Positions 1 through 7,840 of a stretch of 64,000 nucleotides of DNA are shown here, one piece after another; within the stretch, counting starts at the first letter, position 1, and every line of letters begins with the position of its first letter. This DNA is from JAABPW01 sp037132275 (lineage in GTDB: Bacteria > Verrucomicrobiota > Kiritimatiellia > CAIKKV01 > CAITUY01), in the NCBI GenBank assembly GCA_037132275.1, contig JBAXPK010000008.1, positions 7,807 through 71,806 of the forward strand. Direction: 5' to 3'. The notes under the pieces were generated by a model. That model did no database searches, was not told where the DNA came from, and saw only the letters and a program-made list of their open reading frames with translations. Both the position numbers and the translations under genes were made by a program.

Positions 1-1059
1 CTTCTTGCCACGGATCACCCCCACGGCCTTGTAGAGTGGCCAATGAAGAATATCCACGGCCTCACCCGCCTCCTGAGTCACGGCAATGATTTTGTCACCA
101 GGCTTGAGACGACCATCACGGGCCGCCGGACCGCCGGGAATGATTTTTTCGATCTTCGCGGCTCCATCCTCGCTCTGCAGCAAGGCACCGATGCCTCCCA
201 GTGACAGTTTCATTCCAATCTCAAAGTCTTCGCTTGAACTGGGCGTCATGTATTCAGAATGCGGGTCATAGGCCTGCGCAAAAGCTGTAAAGTACCGCTG
301 CAGAACTAACTCCGCGTCACTATCCTCCAACGCCATCAGAAATTGTTTGTAGCGCTTTCTTATAAAAGCATCTGGACTGAGAAGCGCATCGCCATCGGAG
401 GCTCGGCCCATCGTCGTCGAATTCGTGGCACCCTCGGGTTTATCCTTTATCTCACCCTCCGACTCAGCCTTGGCCGTCCCATTGGTTTTTTCGCTATCAG
501 CCAGTTCTTTAGCTACCAAACGGGCCACGAATTCACTTTTCACCTTCTTGCGCCAGAGTTCATTCCACTCCGCTTCATTTTCCGGCCAGGCAAGATCCTT
601 CCGCTTCCAGGCATAGGATTCCTGTGTCGTGCAATCGAATCCCTTACCAATCAAGGTGTCGGCATACTCAACCCGATTGCGCGCCCGTTCCTTGAACCTC
701 TCAAACACCCTGAAGGCCAGCGACACATCCCCCTTGTGAAGACGCTCCACCTGTAAAGCCCCCTCCTTCTGAAATTCATCGATGTCGGAGGCCAGAAAAA
801 AAGTCCGATCGAAATCCAGCATCGTGAGATACAGGGCGAGGGCGTTGGTCGCGATCCCGATATCCAGCGGCTGATGCGACAAGTGCAATTGGGGCAGCAC
901 CTTTTCAAAATATTTTGCCACCTCGGCCGCCCGGGTGCCGGGATCCATGGGTTTTGAGGCCGCAACCGCCGGGAGGGCAAACCACCAGCCCCAGCCACTC
1001 ATTACAGCCAAACCCAGCGTGACAATGCCCCCTAATATCGCAATTCCTCGTTTAGTCAT
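1..1059 (-). CDS. prc: Tail-specific (C-terminal processing) protease, S41 family, N-terminal part
   Basis: The first 353 codons are present; the gene runs off the left edge, so the catalytic Ser/Lys part is not visible. A hydrophobic N-terminal segment of about 20 residues ends near AVAA and looks like a signal peptide. It is followed by the helical N-terminal domain of Tsp/Prc (LTMLDFDRTFFLASDIDEF), the motif YDPHSEYMTPSSSEDFEIG, and the start of a PDZ domain (GIGALLQSEDG, then IIPGGPAARDGRLKPGDKII). Family members degrade or trim periplasmic proteins from the C-terminus. The start ATG has a GTAGGAGG ribosome site that overlaps the stop codon of the upstream lolD gene, so it is probably translated in the same operon. 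The family is clear; activity cannot be judged from this part. Confidence 0.9.
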   Translation of the reverse strand, partial: MTKRGIAILGGIVTLGLAVMSGWGWWFALPAVAASKPMDPGTRAAEVAKYFEKVLPQLHLSHQPLDIGIATNALALYLTMLDFDRTFFLASDIDEFQKEGALQVERLHKGDVSLAFRVFERFKERARNRVEYADTLIGKGFDCTTQESYAWKRKDLAWPENEAEWNELWRKKVKSEFVARLVAKELADSEKTNGTAKAESEGEIKDKPEGATNSTTMGRASDGDALLSPDAFIRKRYKQFLMALEDSDAELVLQRYFTAFAQAYDPHSEYMTPSSSEDFEIGMKLSLGGIGALLQSEDGAAKIEKIIPGGPAARDGRLKPGDKIIAVTQEAGEAVDILHWPLYKAVGVIRGKK

Positions 1060-1076
1060 AATGGCAAAACCGCCTC

Positions 1077-1769
1077 CTACATTTCCATCACATGTCCGTC
1101 TTTCATTCGGATGACGCGGTCACACCGACTGGCAACCTCATCGTTATGCGTTACCAGAATCAACGTGTGCCGCTGTTCATGAGTCAGCTCAAACAGACAC
1201 TTCAGAATCGCCTCACCCGTAACACTATCCAAATTACCGGTTGGTTCATCCGCCAAAACCAATTCAGGCTCATTCATCAGCGCCCGAGCCAGCGCCACCC
1301 GCTGCTGCTCACCGCCTGACAGTTCAAGAGGCGTGTGCCCCAACCGACCCGACAACCCAACGGTTTCCAGCAGCGCTTCCGCGCGCCTGCGATGCCCGGC
1401 GCTCTGTCGGCGCATCCCCCAGATCGCCATGGTCGGCAATAGAACATTATCCAACACATCCAGTTCCGGAAGCAAGTGATACGATTGAAAAACAAAACCG
1501 ATGTGGCGGGCACGGATCAGGGTCCGCTCGCGTGGAGTCAACCGGTACAGGGCCTGCTCCTTGAACCAGACCACCCCGGTTGTCGGCTGATCCAATCCGC
1601 CCAGCGCGTGCAGCAACGTGCTTTTGCCAGCGCCGCTGGGGCCGATGATGGCCACCGTTTCGCCGGGCTGCACGACCACAGACACCTCGCTCAGCACCGT
1701 CAGCGGACGCCCCCCCATCTGGTAGGTCTTGGTGATCGCCTCCGCCTTGACTATGGAGTTGTTATTCAT
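1077..1769 (-). CDS. lolD: LolD-type ABC transporter ATP-binding protein
   Basis: This is a 230-residue ATPase of the LolD/MacB class, which powers release of lipoproteins from the inner membrane. It has Walker A GPSGAGKST, Q-loop QSYHLLPELDV, signature LSGGEQQRVALARAL, Walker B LVLADEPTGNLD and switch His VTHND. I start it at MNNNS, not at the in-frame codon eight residues earlier, because GGAGG lies nine bases before this ATG. The start overlaps the last eight bases of the LolC-like permease gene, so the two are probably translationally coupled. With the permease upstream and prc downstream it forms a cell-envelope operon. A separate MacB-like export role cannot be excluded. Confidence 0.9.
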   Translation of the reverse strand: MNNNSIVKAEAITKTYQMGGRPLTVLSEVSVVVQPGETVAIIGPSGAGKSTLLHALGGLDQPTTGVVWFKEQALYRLTPRERTLIRARHIGFVFQSYHLLPELDVLDNVLLPTMAIWGMRRQSAGHRRRAEALLETVGLSGRLGHTPLELSGGEQQRVALARALMNEPELVLADEPTGNLDSVTGEAILKCLFELTHEQRHTLILVTHNDEVASRCDRVIRMKDGHVMEM

Positions 1770-2982
1770 GCCGCAACGCCTCCACCGGGTCAAGCCGGGC
1801 CGCCCGCCAGGCCGGAATCAGGCCGGCCAGGGTACAGATCAGCACTACAGAGCCTGCCACCACAATCACATCCAGGGGCGCCGTCCGCGAAGGGATCTCG
1901 CTGAGCCGGTACAATTCTTTCGGAAACAACTCCAGATTGAAGGTATCGGACAGCCAGCGGAGCAAATCATTGCGGTATTTCAATACCAGCAGCGCCGTTC
2001 CTACCCCTGACAAGGTTCCCACCATCCCCTCCATCCATCCCTGCCAGAAGAATATACGCATGATACTGCCGGATGAAAAACCAATCGCCTTGAGCAACCC
2101 GATTTCCCGGGTTTTTTGCACCGTCACGGTAATCAGGGTGTTGGTGATCCCGAAAGCCGCAACAATGGTGATAAAGATCAGGAGGAAAAACATCATATTC
2201 TTTTCGACCCGCAGGGCGCTGAATATCTGGCGGTTCTGCTCCATCCAGGTGGTGACGTAGTATTCCGGACCGAGTTGGTTACGAATCTTCCGCGCCACAT
2301 CCTGGGCGCGATACGGATCTTTAGCCATCAGCCGAATGGCCCCCACGCCACTTTCCAACCCGAACAGAGTCCGGGCCTTCTCCGTCGAACAGAAGACAAA
2401 CCCGGAGTCATATTCCCACATCCCCACCTCGAAGATGCCGGCAATCCGGAACTCTTCCGGCAGGGTGATCTCATCCTTGTTTACATAACTCTTCGGCGAA
2501 TTGATCAGAAGCTTATCCCCCACCCCTACGGCGATTCGCCGCGCAAGGTCAGCCCCGATTACCACATCCTGCCCCGCCACGCTAAACTTGCCCTGCGTCA
2601 CGCTGGAGGGGATCTGACTTACTGAGGCCTCACGAGCCGAATCAATTCCACGGAGGAAGGGGGTGTAGATGTTATTATTGTGCTGAACGACCACCTGCCC
2701 CTCGGTAGACGGCGCCACCCCGGCGACTCCGTCAAATCGAGCAAGCCGCTTCATGATATCGTCTTCCTCCGCAATCCCGCCGGACGCCGTGACCGTAAGG
2801 TGCGCATTGAACCCGAGTATCTTTTCTCGCCACATGTCGTCAAACCCGGTCATCACAGATAGCACAATCACGAGGACGGCCACCCCTAACAATACCCCCA
2901 GCACCGAAATAACCGTGACCACGGAAAAATAGGTCCGCTTTGGCTTGAGATATTTCAGGGCTAGAAATAGTGAAAAAGGCAT
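1762..2982 (-). CDS. lolC: LolC/LolE-family lipoprotein-releasing permease
   Basis: This 406-residue membrane protein has the Lol/MacB permease plan. An N-terminal membrane segment (VVTVISVLGVLLGVAVLVIV, then MTGFDDMW) is followed by a periplasmic domain of about 220 residues. Three C-terminal membrane segments make the FtsX domain, with the usual coupling region KTREIGLLKAIGFSSGSI. The MTGF motif after TM1 is typical of LolC/LolE, which extract acylated lipoproteins from the inner membrane. Only one such permease lies beside lolD, so the complex may be a homodimer (LolF-like); this is inferred. Two adjacent ATGs are present and I use the second. lysS lies 26 bases upstream on the same strand. 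Confidence 0.88.
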   Translation of the reverse strand: MPFSLFLALKYLKPKRTYFSVVTVISVLGVLLGVAVLVIVLSVMTGFDDMWREKILGFNAHLTVTASGGIAEEDDIMKRLARFDGVAGVAPSTEGQVVVQHNNNIYTPFLRGIDSAREASVSQIPSSVTQGKFSVAGQDVVIGADLARRIAVGVGDKLLINSPKSYVNKDEITLPEEFRIAGIFEVGMWEYDSGFVFCSTEKARTLFGLESGVGAIRLMAKDPYRAQDVARKIRNQLGPEYYVTTWMEQNRQIFSALRVEKNMMFFLLIFITIVAAFGITNTLITVTVQKTREIGLLKAIGFSSGSIMRIFFWQGWMEGMVGTLSGVGTALLVLKYRNDLLRWLSDTFNLELFPKELYRLSEIPSRTAPLDVIVVAGSVVLICTLAGLIPAWRAARLDPVEALRHE

Positions 2983-3007
2983 CATGGTTATTATTAACTC
3001 TCAATAC

Positions 3008-4456
3008 TCAGGCGTCAGCTCCGATCGGCTTTAACTGCGGAAACAGGATGACATCGCGGATCGCCTCACTGCCTGTCAGCGTCATCACAAGCCTATCAAT
3101 CCCGATCCCCATCCCCCCTGCGGGCGGCATGCCGTGTTCCAACGCGGTCAGGAAATCCTCATCGACTTTCTGAGCCTCTTCCCCCGCCTGGGCTTCAAAT
3201 CGGCGGCGCTGTTCGAGGGGATCGTTCAACTCAGAATAGCCGGGGGCAATCTCCTTGCCGCCAATCACCAGTTCAAACACATCCACGACAGAAGAATCAT
3301 CCTCACAGCGTTTGGCGAGCGGCACCAACTCAGCGGGCAACCGGGTGACAAAGGTCGGATTCTGAAGAGTTTTCTCGATCACCTTGGAATATACTTCCTG
3401 GGTAATCTCGTCGGCGCCCCAGGCTGGATCCACATACAGGCCCAGCGCTTCGGCCTTGAGGCGCAGAGCCTGCTTGTCCAGTGAAAACCAGTCGGCGCCC
3501 ATACGCCCCATGACTAGGTCGCGGTAGGTCACCTCACGCCAGGGACGCGAAAGATCAATTGGTGCTTCCGGGTTCCCCACCATCAACGTACCCATGACAA
3601 CCTGGGCCACATGCGTGATGAGATCTTCGGCAAGATCCTTCATGCCACGCATGTCTGAATAGGCCTCATAGACCTCCATCATGGTAAACTCAGGGTTGTG
3701 GGTTCGCGAAAGCCCCTCGTTACGGAAATTGCGATTGAGCTCAAATACTTTATCGAATCCGCCTACCAGAAGCCGCTTGAGGTACAACTCCGGCGCAATC
3801 CGTAGAAACATTTTGCAACTCAAGGCGTCATAGTGGGTGGCAAACGGCTTGGCCGTGGCGCCCCCGGGCTGGGGCTGCATCATAGGGGTTTCCACCTCCT
3901 GGAACTGGCGCTCGCAAAGACGGCTCCGGATTTCACGCACAATTTGGATACGCTTGTTAAAAACCTCGCGCACAGCCGGATTGGCAATCAGATCGAGATA
4001 GCGCTGGCGATAGCGCTGATCGGTATCTTTCAGCCCATGCCACTTTTCCGGCAGGGGCAGCAAGGCTTTCGATAGTAATGTCCAGCGTTCAATCTTGAGC
4101 GTTGGCTCACCGGTCCGGGTGGTGAACAACGTTCCCTCAACGCCAACGTGGTCGCCCAAATCGAGCAACTTAAACGCGTCAAACGCCGCCTCCCCTATGG
4201 CGTTCTTCTGGGCATAGATTTGAAAACGGTCGGAGCCATCCCGCAGGTCGGCGAAGATGCTTTTCCCCATATCACGAAATGTGGTGATACGACCGGCCAT
4301 AGAAACCGGCTTGCTCTCCCCAAAATCCGCCCGGATTTCAGCCAGCCGCGCCGTGCGTTTGAAAGCCCGGCCGAACGGGATATAGCCCTTCCCCGCCAAG
4401 GCGATCATGTTCGCCTTGCGCTGCTCAACAAATTCGTTCTCGATAGGCTCTGTCAT
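3008..4456 (-). CDS. lysS: Lysyl-tRNA synthetase, class II
   Basis: This 482-residue enzyme charges tRNA-Lys. The N-terminal OB-fold anticodon-binding domain (around GRITTFRDMGKSIFADLRDG) is followed by the class II core: motif 2 FRNEGLSRTHNPEFTMMEVYEAY is visible in parts (FRNEGLSRTHNPEF), and motif 3 is GMPPAGGMGIGIDRLVM. Length matches bacterial LysS. I start at MTEPIENEF, which has AGGA upstream; an in-frame start seven residues earlier is less likely. It sits between the LolA-like gene and lolC in one minus-strand run, a mixed housekeeping and envelope operon. Nothing is missing from the catalytic motifs. Confidence 0.96.
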   Translation of the reverse strand: MTEPIENEFVEQRKANMIALAGKGYIPFGRAFKRTARLAEIRADFGESKPVSMAGRITTFRDMGKSIFADLRDGSDRFQIYAQKNAIGEAAFDAFKLLDLGDHVGVEGTLFTTRTGEPTLKIERWTLLSKALLPLPEKWHGLKDTDQRYRQRYLDLIANPAVREVFNKRIQIVREIRSRLCERQFQEVETPMMQPQPGGATAKPFATHYDALSCKMFLRIAPELYLKRLLVGGFDKVFELNRNFRNEGLSRTHNPEFTMMEVYEAYSDMRGMKDLAEDLITHVAQVVMGTLMVGNPEAPIDLSRPWREVTYRDLVMGRMGADWFSLDKQALRLKAEALGLYVDPAWGADEITQEVYSKVIEKTLQNPTFVTRLPAELVPLAKRCEDDSSVVDVFELVIGGKEIAPGYSELNDPLEQRRRFEAQAGEEAQKVDEDFLTALEHGMPPAGGMGIGIDRLVMTLTGSEAIRDVILFPQLKPIGADA

Positions 4457-4476
4457 GATATTACATCCTGATTCCA

Positions 4477-5412
4477 TTATTTTTTCTCACCCAAAACTGG
4501 CATTGCCGGCTTTTCCACGGCATCTTCGTCCTCCCCCTCAAACAGCGAATCCGCTTTCCGGGCTCCTGCCGGTGGGTCAAAATCGAAGGTATCCACCGGG
4601 ATCGCCCCGTCCACCACCCAGTTTGAAAACTGGTTCAGCACGGTCATTTTCATCCCTTTTGGCAACGAAGCAGCCTCACCGGTCACGGCTGCAAAACTCT
4701 TCGACATATCACTCAAGACCTGCACCACAACCGGTTTCTCCCCGGAACTCACCCACAATTCCCAGTCAAATTGATCCTGAACAAACTTGATGTGATCACA
4801 ATCCATTCCCTCTACAAGCTCTTTTCCCGCGTAGGTCACAGACATCACCCCTTCCATGATGGCCGCATAGATATCCTCCCTCAGGAGATTATCCACAAAC
4901 AACATATTCCCAGCCATCGGCCCCACCCCCTCGGCCAGTTGCTCAAAAGACTTCGGGGCGTCCCGCTCCTCAAACCGGTTCAGTCCGGGCGCGTATATGA
5001 TCAATTTCTTCCCGTTGCAAACTACCGTGTTCCCCGTCATCCCCTTGACATACCGGAGCGAGAGACGGTTCGTCCTCTCCGCCGCCAGAGCATAAACGGC
5101 TGATATTTCCTGCTTCATCCCTTCCATTTCAGAATTAATTCGGAACGAGACGCTGCATCGGAACGTTTTTGCGGCCTGAAGATAAGTGGCCAACCCCATC
5201 AAAACTTTTCCAACCTGTGGATCCGGCGAGGCTACTAGAAGGGATGGCGTTGCCACAGGGCCATTCGTTGCCATAGCCAGTTTAGCTACCACATTGGTCA
5301 CGGCCACATTGGTTACCGCCGACGCCAGGGGCAGGGGCGCATTGGTTTTGGCGTCATCGGCCAGCACCACACCGGCCACCATCAAGCCCGTCATCCAGAT
5401 CATTATTCTCAT
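4477..5412 (-). CDS. Periplasmic LolA-like protein (DUF2092 type)
   Basis: This 311-residue protein starts with a short hydrophobic signal peptide (MRIMIWMTGLMVAGVVLA), then a Thr/Asn/Val-rich linker to about residue 60. The folded part reads as a LolA/LppX-type half-barrel: a helix YLQAAKTFRCSVSFRINSEM, repeated beta strands (NRLSLRYVKGMTGNTVVCNGKKLIIYAP), and a helix-loop region. The C-terminus is acidic and Lys-rich (GEDEDAVEKP). I recall DUF2092 proteins with this pattern but cannot confirm membership by search. The fold and the neighbouring lolC/lolD fit a lipoprotein or lipid carrier role; that is inference. The gene begins three bases after the thioesterase stop codon. Confidence 0.6.
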   Translation of the reverse strand: MRIMIWMTGLMVAGVVLADDAKTNAPLPLASAVTNVAVTNVVAKLAMATNGPVATPSLLVASPDPQVGKVLMGLATYLQAAKTFRCSVSFRINSEMEGMKQEISAVYALAAERTNRLSLRYVKGMTGNTVVCNGKKLIIYAPGLNRFEERDAPKSFEQLAEGVGPMAGNMLFVDNLLREDIYAAIMEGVMSVTYAGKELVEGMDCDHIKFVQDQFDWELWVSSGEKPVVVQVLSDMSKSFAAVTGEAASLPKGMKMTVLNQFSNWVVDGAIPVDTFDFDPPAGARKADSLFEGEDEDAVEKPAMPVLGEKK

Positions 5413-5415
5413 ATC

Positions 5416-5913
5416 CTATCCCTTCAAAAACGGCAGATAAATCGCCTCGTCACTATCCACAAAATCCTCCACACACAGGTGACGCCCTTCGCCAGGCATC
5501 GAAACATATTTTCCCGTTGCGGTCGCTAGAACGATTTGATTGGCATCCACAATCCGACCTTCAGTGGCGACCAAACGGGCCTTATCCAAGGTAATCCACC
5601 CCTCAATGCGGATGGGTTTCCAGGCAACGACCGGCTGTTTTAAACGCACGGTCAGTTCCGCAGCCACAGAGGCCCCCTTGAACGTCAAAATCGCCGCCCA
5701 CGTCATGACTTCATCCAGAAGCGTCATGGAGATGCCGCCGTGGACAAGATGACGATAGCCAAGATCCGCCGCTCTCGGCACATGGTTCAGCACAACCGTG
5801 TCGCCCTCCACCCGGGAACGCAACTTCAGTCCGTGAGGATTATCCTGACCACACACAAAGCACGTCTTTGTCCAAGGCAATGTACCTTCCTGATATTCCC
5901 ACGGCCTCTTCAT
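5416..5913 (-). CDS. Hotdog-fold thioesterase (PaaI/YiiD-like)
   Basis: This 165-residue protein has the single hotdog domain of acyl-CoA thioesterases: CFVCGQDNPHGLKL, then LVHGGISMTLLDEVMTWAA with the catalytic-helix HGG..LLDE pattern, and later strands ending ATATGKYV. The CFVCG...HGL N-terminal motif is typical of a PaaI-like branch; its substrate is unknown. I start at MKRPWEYQE because GGAG lies eight bases upstream, and the ATG overlaps the stop of the LemA gene (TGATG). A GTG 11 codons upstream is an alternative start. It probably hydrolyses small acyl or aryl thioesters in the cytoplasm. Catalytic detail is inferred from the family. Confidence 0.8.
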   Translation of the reverse strand: MKRPWEYQEGTLPWTKTCFVCGQDNPHGLKLRSRVEGDTVVLNHVPRAADLGYRHLVHGGISMTLLDEVMTWAAILTFKGASVAAELTVRLKQPVVAWKPIRIEGWITLDKARLVATEGRIVDANQIVLATATGKYVSMPGEGRHLCVEDFVDSDEAIYLPFLKG

Positions 5914-6419
5914 CAAAATAACTCCGCCGGCCTGACCATCCCCCACGAGGCCAGTACCCGGCCGGCACCTCGCCGCTGGATGGTATTAAACAGTTCGACC
6001 TGCCGGTTATAGGACTCTTTCAGTACATCAATGCGCATTTCCTGCACCCTGATCCTCTCGCGCAACGGAGACAGGATGTCCAACGTCTCAATCGGCGCCA
6101 TCGAATCGAGTTGCGTAAACACTCGCTGGATCGCGGCTGACAACCGGGCTTCAGCCTGCGAACAGTCAGCCACTCCCTCGACATTCGACGCAAGATCACA
6201 GGCGTTACCCAGGACATCAAGCACCGGGGCGACAATTGCCGGAACCGCAGCCACAATGTAGGGAATCATTTCCCGCCTAGCCAGAAGAGCTGCTTTCAAG
6301 TCATCCCAGGCCTCCCCCATCTGCAACCTGGCAAATCGCAATAATTGGTACGCCTGAGCAGCCCATAAAACGCCGCCCAGGATCACCATCGAGATTATGA
6401 TTAGCAAAACAGGACGCAT
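5913..6419 (-). CDS. LemA family protein
   Basis: This is a 168-residue protein with one N-terminal membrane segment (MRPVLLIIISMVILGGVLW) and a long helical domain. The pattern AWDDLKAALLARREMIPYIVAAV near the start matches the LemA signature of Leu/Arg and Pro before a long helix. The end RIDVLKESYNRQVELFN followed by PAELF matches the LemA C-terminus (YN..V..YN and a final P.ELF-like motif). LemA proteins sit at the membrane with the helical bundle exposed; their function is poorly known. The start is uncertain: the next upstream ATG (6446) overlaps the pyrophosphorylase gene by 17 bases, and neither has a strong ribosome site. Confidence 0.72.
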   Translation of the reverse strand: MRPVLLIIISMVILGGVLWAAQAYQLLRFARLQMGEAWDDLKAALLARREMIPYIVAAVPAIVAPVLDVLGNACDLASNVEGVADCSQAEARLSAAIQRVFTQLDSMAPIETLDILSPLRERIRVQEMRIDVLKESYNRQVELFNTIQRRGAGRVLASWGMVRPAELF

Positions 6420-6429
6420 GGATACACAT

Positions 6430-7827
6430 TCAGGAAGTCGGGTCATTCAACAGCATGTCGCCCTTGATTTCAAACCCTTTCGGAAGCCGTGCCGCCAGGC
6501 TTTCGACGCTGTGGGCGTAGGCCGAATCTATCTCGATTTTGACCGAGACCTGCCCATTGGCATAACGGGGAACTTTTATCCCGAGGGCCTCGAACCAGCG
6601 AGCAAATTTCTCGATCATGGCCGCACGGGAGGACTCCGGAGAATCATTGCCTTCCGCGTTCTTGACCGGGGCAAATTCGTCCTCCCTGGCAAACGCCATG
6701 ATCAAGGACTCTTTCGCATCCGGCAGGGCGTCGAAAATAAACTTCTCAAACTTGTACGCATTCGGTTTCTCCGGCTTGATCGTAACGCCATACTCATCGC
6801 AAAATGACACTTTCTTATGTGCCTTATGAAGCGGAAGCCCTGCGGAGACCTCACGCCCCAGGAACTCGAGCGAAAAAATATGAATGGCCACGCTTCCAAA
6901 TTTTAGCACCAACTCCCCATCGGGCCGACGGGCATTTTTCTGTTCTGAGGTCAGTTCAATATACTCGACGACGGAGCACCGGCCGTTCCGAACTACCGTG
7001 ACACCCAGCCCCTCATCGGCATCGCGCTTGGAGCAAACCTTCAGCGACATATCGGCGTTGCGCTGCAGATGCAGCCCGACAAAAGCCGGGTCCGCAATCT
7101 CCACAAGCGGATTATCCACCTGAAAATAGAACAGCGTGGTCAACCGGCGGGCTTTCATGTCCGTCAGCATTCCCCGCCTATCCAGGGCCGAGAGAATTCC
7201 GCCATGGCCATCCGGGGCGGAAAACAATTTATCCGGCGCCTCAAGCACAATCCGACCATCCGGGTAAAACGCAGGGAGAGTACCCTGGATAAAGAACTTC
7301 ACACGCTCGGGATTGAGCCCGAAATACTTCTTCGAATCGAAGAAGGCGCGTGTATCGGCATCATTCCCGCCACTGGTCATGATATAAAAAGGAATCCGGG
7401 TATTATAATACCGTTCCAGCGCCAGGATCTTCCGGGCATGAATTTCAAACAAGGAGGCGTGAGTGAGAGGAGCCAGGCGATAGGTTCCCTTGGGCCCATC
7501 ATATCCCAAACGGGTTCCCTGTCCTCCAGCCACGAGGATGACGCCCACCTGCCCCGCCCTCAAGGCCGCCTCGCCAATCCTCAGGGGTTCTGGGACCTTC
7601 TCCGGTGTTAGCGAAACCACCGGGGCCGGTATAATCTCACCCTGCGGTTCCCCCGCCTCACCACCCGCTTTCAACTTATCCTGAATTCTGGCGATGGTCT
7701 TGAAATCCAGGGCCTCAATCTGACTGAGCAGCCCGACTTTCTGCTTTTCATCCAGGCGGTCCCAGTATTTCAGCACATGCCCCTGCCCATGCTGCTCCAA
7801 GTCCCGTTTCGCTTCCTGATAGGTCAT
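6430..7827 (-). CDS. UDPGP-family (UAP1-like) UDP-sugar pyrophosphorylase
   Basis: This 465-residue enzyme belongs to the eukaryote-type UDPGP family, which joins UTP to a sugar 1-phosphate (GlcNAc-1-P or Glc-1-P). Visible motifs are the nucleotide loop GVILVAGGQGTRLGYDGPKG, the uridine-binding region PDGHGGILSAL, and QVDNPLVEIADPAFVG, which matches the VDN.LV.VADP motif of UAP1. Length fits UAP rather than bacterial GlmU or GalU. I start at MTYQEAKRD because GAAGGAG precedes it by eight bases. The preferred sugar cannot be told from sequence alone. This enzyme type is known in PVC bacteria, and is one of the lineage clues here. Confidence 0.88.
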   Translation of the reverse strand: MTYQEAKRDLEQHGQGHVLKYWDRLDEKQKVGLLSQIEALDFKTIARIQDKLKAGGEAGEPQGEIIPAPVVSLTPEKVPEPLRIGEAALRAGQVGVILVAGGQGTRLGYDGPKGTYRLAPLTHASLFEIHARKILALERYYNTRIPFYIMTSGGNDADTRAFFDSKKYFGLNPERVKFFIQGTLPAFYPDGRIVLEAPDKLFSAPDGHGGILSALDRRGMLTDMKARRLTTLFYFQVDNPLVEIADPAFVGLHLQRNADMSLKVCSKRDADEGLGVTVVRNGRCSVVEYIELTSEQKNARRPDGELVLKFGSVAIHIFSLEFLGREVSAGLPLHKAHKKVSFCDEYGVTIKPEKPNAYKFEKFIFDALPDAKESLIMAFAREDEFAPVKNAEGNDSPESSRAAMIEKFARWFEALGIKVPRYANGQVSVKIEIDSAYAHSVESLAARLPKGFEIKGDMLLNDPTS

Positions 7828-7840
7828 GTCATTCACTCCT